Origin: Bacteroidota bacterium
Lineage (GTDB): Bacteria > Bacteroidota > Ignavibacteria > SZUA-365
Direction: 5' to 3'
Length of the DNA: 59,271 nucleotides
Assembly: GCA_029907355.1 (NCBI GenBank)
Contig: JARYLZ010000011.1
Coordinates: forward strand, 1 to 59,271
Of the stretch, positions 26,423 to 35,912 are shown in pieces. Both the position numbers and the translations under genes were made by a program. The notes under the pieces were generated by a model. The model did not search any database. It was not told the DNA's origin and saw only the letters and a program-made list of their open reading frames with translations. The first letter of the stretch is position 1, and each line of letters begins with the position of its first letter.

Positions 26423-27919
26423 ATGATGGCGGATTCTTTTATTGAAATTCATGATGATCTCATTCGGTCTATCGGCTCTCTCGCCGATGAGTTGAGTCTC
26501 GAGATCTTTCTCGTCGGTGGGTTCGTTCGCGATAGCATAATGGGAAAACAGTCCAAAGACATCGATATAACCGTGGTGGGAGACGGCGTTACGTTTGCGC
26601 GAGTGGTTCACAAGAGATTGAGAACGAGCAGACCCGTCGAATTCGAGGCATTTGGGACTTCACGAGTGACTTTTCATGGATTGGAAATTGAATTCGTAGG
26701 AACAAGAAAAGAGGTGTACCATCCCCATACTCGGAAACCATTGGTGACAATCGGCACAATTGAAGAAGATCTGATGCGAAGGGATTTCACCGTGAACGCG
26801 ATCGCGGTGAGCCTGAATAGAAAAACGTTCGGGCAAATCTTGGATCCGTTAGGCGGAAAGTCTGACATAGAAGCGGGGATCCTGAAAACGCCGAAGGACC
26901 CGTTTACAACATTCTCCGAAGATCCCCTGCGTATGATGCGCGCCTGCCGTTTCGCCTCCCAATTGCGTTTTGCACCGACACCGGAAGTGTCTGCCGCCAT
27001 CAGCGCAATGGCGGATCGCATCACGATCGTCTCCATGGAACGGGTGCGCGATGAAATCGTGAAGATCCTCTCTTCCCGCAAACCCTCGATCGGGTTTTCC
27101 ATGATGCGGGAGCACGGTTTGCTGAAGCATGTATTCTCGGAACTCGACAGACTGGCCGGCGTCGATCAACGTTCGGAGGAGTATCCGGAAGGACCGAGAA
27201 ATTTCCATCACAAAGACGTGTTCGCCCATACCCTGACGGTGGTGGACAATGTCGCCCGTGTCAGCGACGACCTCTGGCTTCGCATGAGTGCATTGCTCCA
27301 CGACATCGCAAAACCGGATACAAAGGCTTTCGTGAAGGGTACGGGCTGGACCTTCCACGGTCATGCCGAGCTCGGAGCTCGACGTGTCAAGAACATATTC
27401 CGAAATCTGCGGCTCCCATTCGAGAGACTCCACTTCGTGGAAAAACTCGTGGCTCTTCACCTCCGCCCCCTGTCCCTGGTTCGGGAGGATGTCAGCGACT
27501 CCGCGATCCGGCGTTTACTCGTCGAAGCAGGGGAGGACATCGACGCTTTGATGGTATTGTGCCGAGCCGATATTACCTCCAAGAACCCTTTCCTGGTTCG
27601 CAAGTACCTTGAGAATTACGAGCGCCTTTTAGAAAAAATGCGTGCCGTCGAAGAGCACGACCGTCTCCGCAACTGGCAACCGCCGATCCGCGGAGATGAA
27701 ATCATGGCGCTCTGTAACATCCCGAGCGGTGTCGCTGTCGGTGTCCTCAAGCAACGGGTGGAAGACGCGATCCTCGACGGGGTGATCGAGAATACCCATG
27801 AAGCAGCGGTAGCCTATCTCCTTTCGATCAAGGACGAGGTTCTCCGTGACCCCAAGCCTGTCAAACCGCCATCTCGCCGTTCAAGGCTGATGGCCCTCCC
27901 GGACCGGTTGAAACAGTGA
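26423..27919 (+). CDS. cca: CCA tRNA nucleotidyltransferase / poly(A) polymerase family with HD domain
   Basis: Adds or repairs the 3'-CCA end of tRNAs without a template. The 498-residue product contains the nucleotidyltransferase motif LVGGFVRDSIMG with the catalytic carboxylates in DIDITV, the RRDFTVNAIAVSL block, EDPLRMMRACRFAS, and a C-terminal HD domain (LLHDIAKPDTK, near residues 291-301) typical of longer bacterial CCA enzymes. Start at ATG 26423 or 26426. The promoter is probably in the AT-rich gap 26160-26422 shared with the divergent hsp20-dnaK unit. Exact specificity (full CCA, or A-adding only) cannot be read, but the fused HD domain suits CCA-adding and repair activity. Confidence 0.9.
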   Translation: MMADSFIEIHDDLIRSIGSLADELSLEIFLVGGFVRDSIMGKQSKDIDITVVGDGVTFARVVHKRLRTSRPVEFEAFGTSRVTFHGLEIEFVGTRKEVYHPHTRKPLVTIGTIEEDLMRRDFTVNAIAVSLNRKTFGQILDPLGGKSDIEAGILKTPKDPFTTFSEDPLRMMRACRFASQLRFAPTPEVSAAISAMADRITIVSMERVRDEIVKILSSRKPSIGFSMMREHGLLKHVFSELDRLAGVDQRSEEYPEGPRNFHHKDVFAHTLTVVDNVARVSDDLWLRMSALLHDIAKPDTKAFVKGTGWTFHGHAELGARRVKNIFRNLRLPFERLHFVEKLVALHLRPLSLVREDVSDSAIRRLLVEAGEDIDALMVLCRADITSKNPFLVRKYLENYERLLEKMRAVEEHDRLRNWQPPIRGDEIMALCNIPSGVAVGVLKQRVEDAILDGVIENTHEAAVAYLLSIKDEVLRDPKPVKPPSRRSRLMALPDRLKQ

Positions 27920-28005
27920 AACTTTCCCCCGTTTCGGTCGTTCACCCGCTGAAGCCGGCCCATATTCCCGTCCCTGCTCATATCGTTCGATCCATTCTTC
28001 CTCAC

Positions 28006-29343
28006 ATGAACACTACCGCATCGATTTTCCGCATACTCCTCTTGTCCTTCGTCGTGTCGTTTTTCGCATGGGCACAGGATACGTCGAAGAGTTACACGTT
28101 GCAGGACTGTATCGCGGTCGGCCGTGCAAGAAACGCCGATCTTCTCCGCAGCCGTGGAGAGCGGGAGAGGTACGGAACGTATAAAACTCAAGCGTTCGGG
28201 CAATTTCTCCCCTCCCTGAGTATCGGGGCAGGCTGGACGCGCTTGGATAAGGACCGTTACTCGTACTTGCCGAGCGGTTTCGTCACCTCGAGGAACACGT
28301 ACGATTACTCCATCACATCATCGCTCACACTCTTCGACGGACTGAGCAATCTCTCGACGGCAGACCGCAGTATCCTCCTTCTGCAAGCTGCGGAACAAGG
28401 TCTCGCGCGGCGCGATCAGGACGTCGTTTTCCTTGTTCAACAGGGCTTTTACAACGCGCTGCGTCTCCGTCAACTCGTGCGGGTGAACGAGAGCAATCTC
28501 GCACGCTCGAGGAAACAACTCGAGCATGTCCGGGAGTTGAACGCCGTGGGTTCCGTTCCTCTTGCTGACGTATACCGCCAACAGGTCCAGGTCGGGAAAG
28601 ATGAACTCGCACTTCTCCAGGCGGAGAACGAATACCGGAATGCGCTTGTCGACCTGCAAAATCAACTCGGGTTGGACCCGCGTGAACCGTTCGACATCAA
28701 TCCGGCAGGCATACCGGAAACGATCGACTCGCTGGACATGGTGCATTACCGACAGGGTCTCTCCCCGTTCGATGCTCTTGTCCGGCGGGCCCTCTCGTCG
28801 CGACCTGACTACCGGCAAAGCATGTTGACACTTCATGGAGCCGAAAAGGGAATCATGATATCACGGGCCGGGTATCTCCCGACGATTTCCGCTTTCGCAC
28901 GATACAGCTGGAGCAATATTCTCCTCGAAAGATTCACAGCATCGGATTATACCGACTTCTCTTACGGCCTCCGTTTCACGTGGGGTCTCTTGAACAATCT
29001 CAATGTTTCCACGGCTGTGCAACGATCGAAGATCGACCGTGAGGAGGCGGAAATCGCACTCGCCGAACTCGAACGAGAGATCGCTGCGGAACTCCAGAAG
29101 AGCATCAACACACTCACTCTCGCCGAAAAGAACATCGACATTTCGACGCGGACGCTTCGCTCCGCACTTGAGGACCAGCGTATCGCACAGGAGAGGTACA
29201 CCCTCGGTGCCGGCACGCTCCTCGATCTCATCGTCGCGAACACCAATCTCACGGCTGCACAGAGCGATGTCGTGAATGCGACGTTTCAGTATCTCACCGC
29301 CCGCGCGCAGGTCGAATACCAACTCGGCCTTCTCTCCGATTGA
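28006..29343 (+). CDS. TolC family outer-membrane efflux protein
   Basis: Outer-membrane channel component of a tripartite exporter. From ATG 28006 the 445-residue product has a signal peptide (ILLLSFVVSFFAWA before QDTSKS), the typical SYTLQDCIAVGRARNADLL opening, and two repeated helical OEP halves rich in QA, LR and Ala with a coiled character (for example QVQVGKDELALLQAENEYR). ATG 28006 is preferred over the GTG at 27916, which would add 30 residues before the signal. It is directly followed (18 bases) by the periplasmic adaptor and the ABC transporter genes, so it is the outer-membrane partner of a MacAB-type system. Confidence 0.9.
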   Translation: MNTTASIFRILLLSFVVSFFAWAQDTSKSYTLQDCIAVGRARNADLLRSRGERERYGTYKTQAFGQFLPSLSIGAGWTRLDKDRYSYLPSGFVTSRNTYDYSITSSLTLFDGLSNLSTADRSILLLQAAEQGLARRDQDVVFLVQQGFYNALRLRQLVRVNESNLARSRKQLEHVRELNAVGSVPLADVYRQQVQVGKDELALLQAENEYRNALVDLQNQLGLDPREPFDINPAGIPETIDSLDMVHYRQGLSPFDALVRRALSSRPDYRQSMLTLHGAEKGIMISRAGYLPTISAFARYSWSNILLERFTASDYTDFSYGLRFTWGLLNNLNVSTAVQRSKIDREEAEIALAELEREIAAELQKSINTLTLAEKNIDISTRTLRSALEDQRIAQERYTLGAGTLLDLIVANTNLTAAQSDVVNATFQYLTARAQVEYQLGLLSD

Positions 29344-29361
29344 CAATCAAATACAGGCACC

Positions 29362-30666
29362 ATGATGGCAGAAGCGAATGCTCTCAAGAAGAAGAAAAGG
29401 AAAAAGATCGTCATCCTCTCGGCGGTCGCTCTCATCGTTGTCGTCGTAGCCGCTGTGCTTGTCTTCGGCAGCGGTGGGGATCGCATTGTTCTCGTGCAAA
29501 CCGAAAAGGTGAAACGGATGACTCTCACCCAAGTCGTTGAAGCGACCGGGAAGATCGAACCCCAGATGCAAGTGAAGATCAATGCCGAAGTATCGGGTGA
29601 AATCATCGAGATCCCCGTGAAAGAAGGAGACCGTGTCCGAAAAGGTCAGCTCCTCGTGAGAATAAAGCCGGACTTATACTTGGCGGATCGTGAGCAGGCA
29701 GTCGCAAATCTCAATCAAGCGAAGGCCTACCTCCAGCAACGGGAAGCGGATATGCGGCGTATCGAGAGCGAGTATAGGCGCCAGAAAACCCTCTTCGAGA
29801 AAGGATTGATATCGGAAGCGGATCTCGAAGCGGGCCGGAACGCTTACGAAGTCGCCAAAGCGAATGTCGACGCGGCGAAATTCGAGGTCGAGAATTCCCT
29901 GGCCGTTCTCAATCGGACACGGGAGAATCTCAACAAGACGTCCATCTTTTCCCCGATCGACGGTATCGTTTCCCAACTCATTTCCAAGCCCGGTGAACGG
30001 GTCTCCGGCTCGAGTTTCATGCAAGGCACCGAAATCATGACGATCAGCGACTTGTCCGTCATGGAGGCACGGGTCGAGGTCAACGAAAACGACGTGGTGC
30101 TGATCAGCTTGAACGATACTGCTCGCGTCGAGGTAGATGCATACCCGAACCGCGTGTTCGATGCTATCGTCTACCAGATCGCCAATACCGCGAAGACCCA
30201 AGGACTCGGCACGCAGGAGGAGGTGACGAATTTCGAGGTTCGGCTCCTGCTCCTCGACCGTTCCGTCGAGTTTCGTCCCGGCATGTCGTGTTCCGCACGC
30301 ATCGAGACGGAGACGAAACGGAACGTGCTAGCGGTTCCCCTTCAGAGCGTCACGACGAGGGAACCCGTGAGTCGGATAGGGGGCGAGTCGAGCGAAGAGG
30401 AAGGGGGGCCGGGATCGTCATTCGGAGAGGTGAAAAAGGAAAAGAAAAAACCGGAAGAGGTGGTTTTCGTGATCGAAAACGGGTTCGCACGCAAACGCGT
30501 CGTACAGACCGGCATTAGCAGCGACGAATACATCGAGATCATCAAAGGATTGAAAGAGGGTGAGGAAATCGTGACAGGGAGCTACAAGGCGATCAGCAGA
30601 GACTTGGAGGACAGCACGCGAGTCCGTATCGAGAACAAGAACCTTTTCGCACCGAAGAAGCCATGA
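29362..30666 (+). CDS. Periplasmic adaptor subunit (HlyD/MacA family) of an ABC exporter
   Basis: Links an inner-membrane ABC transporter to the TolC channel. The 434-residue product has an N-terminal membrane anchor ([19 protein letters not shown]), a biotinyl-lipoyl-like domain ([25 protein letters not shown]), a long alpha-helical hairpin with [17 protein letters not shown], and the mirrored lipoyl half ([15 protein letters not shown]), then a beta-barrel domain and the tail [16 protein letters not shown] basic, acidic low-complexity loop ([22 protein letters not shown]) interrupts the C-terminal part. The stop overlaps the start of the ATPase gene (ATGA). Confidence 0.9.
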   Translation: MMAEANALKKKKRKKIVILSAVALIVVVVAAVLVFGSGGDRIVLVQTEKVKRMTLTQVVEATGKIEPQMQVKINAEVSGEIIEIPVKEGDRVRKGQLLVRIKPDLYLADREQAVANLNQAKAYLQQREADMRRIESEYRRQKTLFEKGLISEADLEAGRNAYEVAKANVDAAKFEVENSLAVLNRTRENLNKTSIFSPIDGIVSQLISKPGERVSGSSFMQGTEIMTISDLSVMEARVEVNENDVVLISLNDTARVEVDAYPNRVFDAIVYQIANTAKTQGLGTQEEVTNFEVRLLLLDRSVEFRPGMSCSARIETETKRNVLAVPLQSVTTREPVSRIGGESSEEEGGPGSSFGEVKKEKKKPEEVVFVIENGFARKRVVQTGISSDEYIEIIKGLKEGEEIVTGSYKAISRDLEDSTRVRIENKNLFAPKKP

Positions 30667-31406
30667 ACGACGCCGAGCACGATCTCGAACCGATGATCCA
30701 CATCGTGAACGTCTCCAAGACGTACGTCATGGGGATCGAGGAGGTACATGCCCTGCGGGGGGCTACGTTGGACATTTCGCGGAACGAGTACGTGGCGATC
30801 ATGGGACCGTCCGGCTCAGGGAAATCGACTTTGATGAACATCATCGGTTGTCTCGACACCCCGACTTCGGGGCTCTACCGTTTCGAAGGCATCAACGTGG
30901 GTGAACTGGACGATGACGCGCTCGCAGCTATTCGGAACAAGAAAATCGGTTTCGTTTTTCAGATGTTCAATCTCCTGCCGAGATCGACGGCGCTCCATAA
31001 CGTCGAACTCCCCCTGATATACGCCGGCGTTCCTGCTGCGGAGCGGCGGAATCGGGCGGAGCGCGCCCTCACAGCGGTCGGTCTCGCCGAGCGCATGCAC
31101 CACAAGCCGAACGAACTCTCCGGTGGTCAGCGCCAATGCGTCGCGATCGCGCGAGCACTCGTCAACAATCCGTCGGTGATCCTCGCCGACGAGCCGACGG
31201 GAAACCTCGACTCGAAAACAGGCGAAGAGATCATGCGCATATTCGAAGACCTCCACGAGCAGGGACACTCCATCATCGTCGTCACTCACGAGGAGGACAT
31301 CGCAGCGCACGCGCACCGAGTCATCCGCCTTTTCGATGGCGAAATCGCGGGTGATGTCCCCGTCGAACGCCCCCGCCGGGCGTTACGGCATCACGTCACG
31401 GCTTAG
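30663..31406 (+). CDS. ABC transporter ATP-binding protein (MacB/LolD type)
   Basis: Cytoplasmic ATPase of the exporter, 247 residues. Walker A is GPSGSGKST, the signature is LSGGQRQ, Walker [10 protein letters not shown], and the switch His is in the VVTHE block. The Q-loop region ([26 protein letters not shown]) is the MacB/LolD/FtsE pattern. It is encoded between the adaptor and a MacB-type permease, which together with the TolC gene complete a macrolide-type exporter set; similar sets also export lipoproteins, toxins or peptides, so the substrate is not determined by sequence. Confidence 0.95.
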   Translation: MNDAEHDLEPMIHIVNVSKTYVMGIEEVHALRGATLDISRNEYVAIMGPSGSGKSTLMNIIGCLDTPTSGLYRFEGINVGELDDDALAAIRNKKIGFVFQMFNLLPRSTALHNVELPLIYAGVPAAERRNRAERALTAVGLAERMHHKPNELSGGQRQCVAIARALVNNPSVILADEPTGNLDSKTGEEIMRIFEDLHEQGHSIIVVTHEEDIAAHAHRVIRLFDGEIAGDVPVERPRRALRHHVTA

Positions 31407-31414
31407 AGGGGCAT

Positions 31415-32638
31415 ATGCATCTGAACACGTTCCGCGAGGCCCTGCGCATCGCATACCGATCGGTCGGCGATAACAAGCTCCGATCCGTCTTGACTACCCT
31501 CGGCATCGTGATCGGCGTCGTTGTCGTGACCCTCATGGCCACCGTGATCGAAGGGCTTGGGAAAGCGCTCGACAAGAGCATCGAATCGCTGGGAACGGAC
31601 GTCTATTATGTGAGCAAGTGGAACTGGTTCGGGGGAGACTGGTGGAAATCGCGGAACCGGCGGGACATCACGGTATCCGAGGCACAGAAACTGCGTGAGC
31701 GTTTCACGCAGGCGATCGCGGTCGTCCCTGTCGTGTCCACGTGGGAGGAGACGATCAAATATGGAAATCTCTCGGTTCAAGGTATTGTGAACGGTACGGT
31801 CGAGGATTACATCGCAACAACGGGCGTTCTCCCGGAAGAAGGGAGATTCTTCAACGATCTTGAGAGCAACAGCGGGAGACCGGTCTGCGTTATCGGGAAA
31901 GAGGTGGCGAGCAATCTGTTCGGCAAGGAAGACCCGATCGGGAAGACAGTGAAAATCAAAGGGTACAGTTATCGGGTCATCGGTGTGTTCGAAAAGGAAG
32001 GGGATTTCATGGGGAGCAGCATGTTCAGCAAGGATACCCAGGTGTTCATTCCCCTGAGTAATTTCCTCCACGTTTTTGGTGGCGAGAGGAGCGTGGATAT
32101 CCACGTTAAGCTTAAGCCACACGTCGATAAAGAGGAAGCGAAGATCGAACTCATCGGGGTCTTTCGGCAAGTCCGCCGTCTGCCACCGGACAAAGAAGAC
32201 GATTTCGCTGTGAATACGCAGGATTTCCTCAAGGACGTATTCGATTCCGTCGTCAGTACAATCGGCATCGTGGGATTCATCATTACCTCTCTTTCCTTGC
32301 TGGTCGGTGGGGTAGGTATCATGAATATCATGTTCGTCTCGGTCAAAGAGAGAACGAAGGAGATCGGGACGAGAAAAGCAGTCGGTGCACGGAAACGTGA
32401 TATCTTGGTTCAATTTCTCATCGAGTCGTCCTTTTTATGTATCCTCGGAGGGGCGATCGGGCTCGCTATATCCTTCCCGCTCAGCCTGGTCATTGACCAG
32501 TTTCTCCCTTCGAGTATGCCGCTCTGGGTCGTGGCTCTCTCTCTATCCATTTCGATGGCGGTAGGCCTCGTGTCCGGGATTGTTCCTGCATATACAGCCG
32601 CACGCATGAACCCCGTTGAAGCACTCCGATACGAGTGA
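31415..32638 (+). CDS. ABC transporter permease, MacB-like (FtsX domain)
   Basis: Inner-membrane permease, 407 residues. The N-terminal half-membrane segment (LTTLGIVIGVVVVTLMATVIEG) is followed by a large MacB periplasmic domain, and the C-terminal FtsX domain carries three membrane helices and the signature SVKERTKEIGTRKAVGARKRDILVQFL. It works with the ATPase encoded 8 bases upstream, dimerising to form the exporter. The ending NPVEALRYE is the standard MacB-type permease C-terminus. It ends the four-gene tolC-macA-macB-like operon. Confidence 0.95.
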   Translation: MHLNTFREALRIAYRSVGDNKLRSVLTTLGIVIGVVVVTLMATVIEGLGKALDKSIESLGTDVYYVSKWNWFGGDWWKSRNRRDITVSEAQKLRERFTQAIAVVPVVSTWEETIKYGNLSVQGIVNGTVEDYIATTGVLPEEGRFFNDLESNSGRPVCVIGKEVASNLFGKEDPIGKTVKIKGYSYRVIGVFEKEGDFMGSSMFSKDTQVFIPLSNFLHVFGGERSVDIHVKLKPHVDKEEAKIELIGVFRQVRRLPPDKEDDFAVNTQDFLKDVFDSVVSTIGIVGFIITSLSLLVGGVGIMNIMFVSVKERTKEIGTRKAVGARKRDILVQFLIESSFLCILGGAIGLAISFPLSLVIDQFLPSSMPLWVVALSLSISMAVGLVSGIVPAYTAARMNPVEALRYE

Positions 32639-32851
32639 CCACAGACCGCAGGTCCCCGGATGACCAGAAACAGAGATCTCCCCATTGTCGAAATCCTCGC
32701 GCATCAATGTCGGACTTCGACGTAACGATTGGTCCCTGGTCTTTCCCCTCACATTTTTCCGTTGATGAACGAGGAGAACGAGAGTAAAGGAATTTGTTTC
32801 GCGTTCTCCGTGTTTGATATATATATTACCGGCGAAAAGGCTGGTCGTACG

Positions 32852-33115
32852 ATGCGAAAGAAAAGACCGCTCGATATCACCCCGAAGAGGAAGACCGGCG
32901 TTGCGGGATACGGAATCATCAAATTTTGCCTGAACTGTGAAGATATGGATGATCTTGCCCTGAGCGGGGAAGCGGACGACTTGGACCACTTGAGGCGCCG
33001 ATTTCAAAATTGCGAACACACGGGTAATTTCGACGGTGATATCTGTTCCCGCTTATTCGTTGCGGAACCGGGGGAAGAGCCCGGACCACTGTTCGACGAG
33101 GATCCCGCCCCGTAA
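32852..33115 (+). CDS. Small Cys-rich protein of unknown function
   Basis: I do not recognise this family. The 87-residue product has a basic start (MRKKRPLDITPKRK), a four-Cys set at Cys26, Cys29 (CLNCED), Cys54 (NCEHTG) and Cys65 (GDICSR), and an acidic Pro-rich tail (PGPLFDEDPAP). The codon usage is GC-rich at third positions like the neighbours, and the spacing CxxC..C..C would suit a small metal site. The start at ATG 32852 is a choice; an upstream ATG at 32765 is in frame. An AT-rich element (gatatatatatta) at 32816-32828 may be part of its promoter. It lies 213 bases after the exporter permease. Confidence 0.6.
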   Translation: MRKKRPLDITPKRKTGVAGYGIIKFCLNCEDMDDLALSGEADDLDHLRRRFQNCEHTGNFDGDICSRLFVAEPGEEPGPLFDEDPAP

Positions 33116-33125
33116 CTCCTCCTTC

Positions 33126-33986
33126 ATGACGCGCTCCGGCACCTTTTATCCCCTCATTGTTCTCATTCTTTTTCCATCTCTTCAAAGTCGCGCACAAGAG
33201 GCGGTTTCTCTTTTCGCCGGGGGTACGAAACGGGTCTTCCAACCTCTGAAAGCGCCGGTCGGTGAACCGCGTGTCGGAGCGGAATTTTTTTCCTCGGATC
33301 GCTCCTTGCGGCTCGATATCGGCAATGCCATCGATGTTATATCCTTTCCACTTGGTAGGAACCATCGAGAAACGGTATCCCTCGGCGCGGAGTTCATGAC
33401 ATGGACAGCGCTACGCCGGGAGGAACACTTCCATTTTCCCGTGGATGCGGTGGATTACCTGTTCGGGATGACCGTCAACTACCGTCTGAGTTATGATTCG
33501 ATAACGTTCTGTGCCGTTCGGTTGAGATTCAGCCACATAAGCGCTCACTTGGCGGACGGGAGTTATGACAAGGTCGCGGGTTCATGGCGCGACGGTCGGG
33601 TCCCCGAGGTATACAGCAGGGAATTCATTGAACTGATCGGCGCGATCGAGTTTGGTGAAAACCTTCGTTTGTACGGAGGCGGTCATTACGTGTATCATAT
33701 CGATCCCGGGAATTTGTTCCCTTGGATGCTCCGAGCAGGATTGGAAGTTGCGTATACCCCGCCCCGTCCCTCATGGTTCCATTCGTATTTCGCATATGAC
33801 GTACGGCTCGCGGGGGGTGGGAAACCCGTCGGGAACCATTCTTTTCAAGGGGGGATCAAGTTCGGAGCATGGAACGGAACAGGTATTCGTGTGTTTCTCA
33901 CCTATTTCAACGGTCTGTCCCCTCATGGCGAGTACCACGACATCCGAATTTCTTCATGGGGATCGGGTTTCTCGATTGATTTTTAA
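33126..33986 (+). CDS. Secreted protein resembling DUF1207 proteins
   Basis: The 286-residue product starts with a signal peptide (YPLIVLILFPSLQSRAQ). The body has the beta-strand-rich pattern VFQPLKAPVGEPRVGAEFF, SLGAEFMTWTALRRE, and LRLYGGGHYVYHIDPGNLFPWMLRAG; this recalls DUF1207 proteins, which often carry a FKPLLADPR-type element near their N-terminus. They are thought to be outer-membrane or periplasmic proteins. I cannot name a function. It starts 10 bases after the Cys-rich gene and is 20 bases before the deacetylase. The start is not marked by a strong ribosome-binding site. Confidence 0.65.
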   Translation: MTRSGTFYPLIVLILFPSLQSRAQEAVSLFAGGTKRVFQPLKAPVGEPRVGAEFFSSDRSLRLDIGNAIDVISFPLGRNHRETVSLGAEFMTWTALRREEHFHFPVDAVDYLFGMTVNYRLSYDSITFCAVRLRFSHISAHLADGSYDKVAGSWRDGRVPEVYSREFIELIGAIEFGENLRLYGGGHYVYHIDPGNLFPWMLRAGLEVAYTPPRPSWFHSYFAYDVRLAGGGKPVGNHSFQGGIKFGAWNGTGIRVFLTYFNGLSPHGEYHDIRISSWGSGFSIDF

Positions 33987-34006
33987 CGAATGAAACCCCT
34001 CTCACG

Positions 34007-34735
34007 ATGCCCTCGAAGTCGATATTGCAAGAGCGGTGCTTCACGCGGATCGTAGAGCCTCCGTGGTGGGATGTGTTCATTACCTCTCTCCGAGCGGAGA
34101 TTTCGAGCAGGGTGCCGATGTTCACCGCTTTGGCACAACGAAAAATCAATGATCCGAAAGGTATAGCGATTACATTCGACGACGGGCCCCATGAGTCGGC
34201 TACCCCTGAAGCATTGGGAGCTCTTCGGGAAGAATCCCTGACCGCGACATTTTTCTTTTCCGGCAAATCGGTCGAAACCTTCCCATACCTCGCGAGCCTG
34301 TGTGTCGAAGAGGGCCATACGGTTGGAAACCATGGGTATGAACATGTCCGGCATGACCGCTTGAGCAACGAGGATATATTCCGATCGATCGAACGAACGA
34401 ACAATGTCGTCATGCATATAGCCGGTATTCGACCGCTCCATTTTCGTCCCCCATACGGGTGCTGGAGCCGTTCCGCGAACCCTATCCTCGAGGAACTCGA
34501 TATGCAACTTGTCTTATGGAATTGCATGCCCATGGATTTCCATGTTTCGACACCTCTCAATATCATACAGCGATTCCTGTCCACCCATCTTCGCGGCGGG
34601 TCCATCGTCGCGCTTCACGACAATGAGAAAACAGCGGGTCGAATCGGCCTGATCATCCACATGCTTGCGGAAATCCTCCGCGAGAAGGGGTGGCATGCGG
34701 TCGCACTCCCTCACCGTGTCTCGCGTGACGCATGA
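34007..34735 (+). CDS. Polysaccharide deacetylase family protein (NodB fold)
   Basis: Predicted metal-dependent N- or O-deacetylase of carbohydrates (carbohydrate esterase 4), probably extracytoplasmic or membrane-associated. The 242-residue product has the catalytic TFDDGP with Asp58 and Asp59, the second metal motif NHGYEH (His109, His113), RPPYG and the ALHD motif near the end (LVLWNCMPMDF, VALHDNEKTA). No obvious signal peptide; the first 45 residues contain a hydrophobic-ish stretch. The stop overlaps the start of the GT2 gene (ATGA), so deacetylase and transferase are made together; a role in a surface glycan is likely. Confidence 0.87.
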   Translation: MPSKSILQERCFTRIVEPPWWDVFITSLRAEISSRVPMFTALAQRKINDPKGIAITFDDGPHESATPEALGALREESLTATFFFSGKSVETFPYLASLCVEEGHTVGNHGYEHVRHDRLSNEDIFRSIERTNNVVMHIAGIRPLHFRPPYGCWSRSANPILEELDMQLVLWNCMPMDFHVSTPLNIIQRFLSTHLRGGSIVALHDNEKTAGRIGLIIHMLAEILREKGWHAVALPHRVSRDA

Positions 34736-35832
34736 CGCTTGCCGTTTGTTTCGCGGTTATCCTCCTGTTGTATGTAACCATGACAGCCCTCTTTCGAAGG
34801 GGTGCTGCCCGTGCAGACAGGGGAAACGATGGGAATGGCATGCCGAGCGTCAGTGTCATCGTTGCCGCACGTAATGAAATCCGGAATATCGATGCCTGCC
34901 TCGACAGTCTTGTCGGTCTTGAGTACCCCCACGAGTCGCTCGAGATCCTCGTCGTCGACGATGAATCGACGGACGGAACGGGCGAACGTATTGCGGCATG
35001 GGCAGCACGCGATCCCCGTATCCGGGTCCTTTCAGTCGAAGGCACAATCCCGGGACTGCGCGGAAAGGCGAATGCCGTCGCGCAGGCGATCGAGCGCGCG
35101 AAAGGCGAGATCATCATGACAACGGATGCAGACTGTACCGTCCCGCCTGGCTGGGTGAGGGAAACAGTCCGCCGCTATGGTCCGGGCACGGGATGCGTCT
35201 GCGGCCATACTCTCCTACGTACCGACGGAGCATTTTCCGGGATGCAGGCGCTCGACTGGGCGTACATGTTGACCATTGCATCGGCGGGAGTCGGCTGGGG
35301 ATTTCCCCTCAGTGCGGTCGGGAACAACATGTCATATCGGCGCGCGGCATATGAGGAGGTCGGCGGGTATCGGGGAATCGGTTTCAGCGTCGCGGAAGAT
35401 TTCGCTCTCTTCAAAGCGATCGGTTACCGGACCGGCTGGGACATTCGCTACCCGATGAGCCTCGACACAGCCGTGTCGAGCGAACCTTGCCCGGATATTC
35501 GAACCATATACCTGCAGAAGAAACGATGGGGAAAAGGCGGTGTGAAGATTCATCCGCTCGGATTCGCTATCATGGCGATCGGGTTCACGACGAGCGCCGC
35601 CTTGCTCATTCTGCCTTGGATCGGTTTCCCCATGTTCCTGTGGATCATCGGCATTGCCGTCAAGTTCGGGGCGGACGCATTTCTCCTCTTTCCGACGCTC
35701 CGCACATTCAAACGCCTTCATCTATTCCGTTACTTTTTCATTTTCGAGCTTTACTATCTAATTTACGTCGTACTTCTCCCCTTCATCGTATTTCTCACAG
35801 GTCCCGTCACATGGAAGGAACGGCGGTACTGA
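34732..35832 (+). CDS. Membrane-bound glycosyltransferase family 2
   Basis: Inner-membrane processive-type glycosyltransferase, 366 residues. An N-terminal membrane helix (LAVCFAVILLLYVTMTALF) precedes the GT2 domain with SVIVAARNEI, LVVDDEST, MTTDADCT (DxD-like) and the QKKRWGKGG (QxxRW-like) motif, then C-terminal membrane segments (FAIMAIGFTTSAALLILPWIGF, FYLIYVVLLPFIVFLT-type). The order and the ATGA overlap with the deacetylase suggest a two-gene glycan unit. Relatives include BcsA-, PgaC- and ceramide glucosyltransferase-like enzymes; the product cannot be predicted. Confidence 0.88.
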   Translation: MTLAVCFAVILLLYVTMTALFRRGAARADRGNDGNGMPSVSVIVAARNEIRNIDACLDSLVGLEYPHESLEILVVDDESTDGTGERIAAWAARDPRIRVLSVEGTIPGLRGKANAVAQAIERAKGEIIMTTDADCTVPPGWVRETVRRYGPGTGCVCGHTLLRTDGAFSGMQALDWAYMLTIASAGVGWGFPLSAVGNNMSYRRAAYEEVGGYRGIGFSVAEDFALFKAIGYRTGWDIRYPMSLDTAVSSEPCPDIRTIYLQKKRWGKGGVKIHPLGFAIMAIGFTTSAALLILPWIGFPMFLWIIGIAVKFGADAFLLFPTLRTFKRLHLFRYFFIFELYYLIYVVLLPFIVFLTGPVTWKERRY

Positions 35833-35912
35833 TACGGTCGTTTTCAAAAGGGGAAGAAGGCGGGCCAGATGTCCGATGAGCCTCTGACTCCACTAACTTG
35901 GGGGATACTCTC

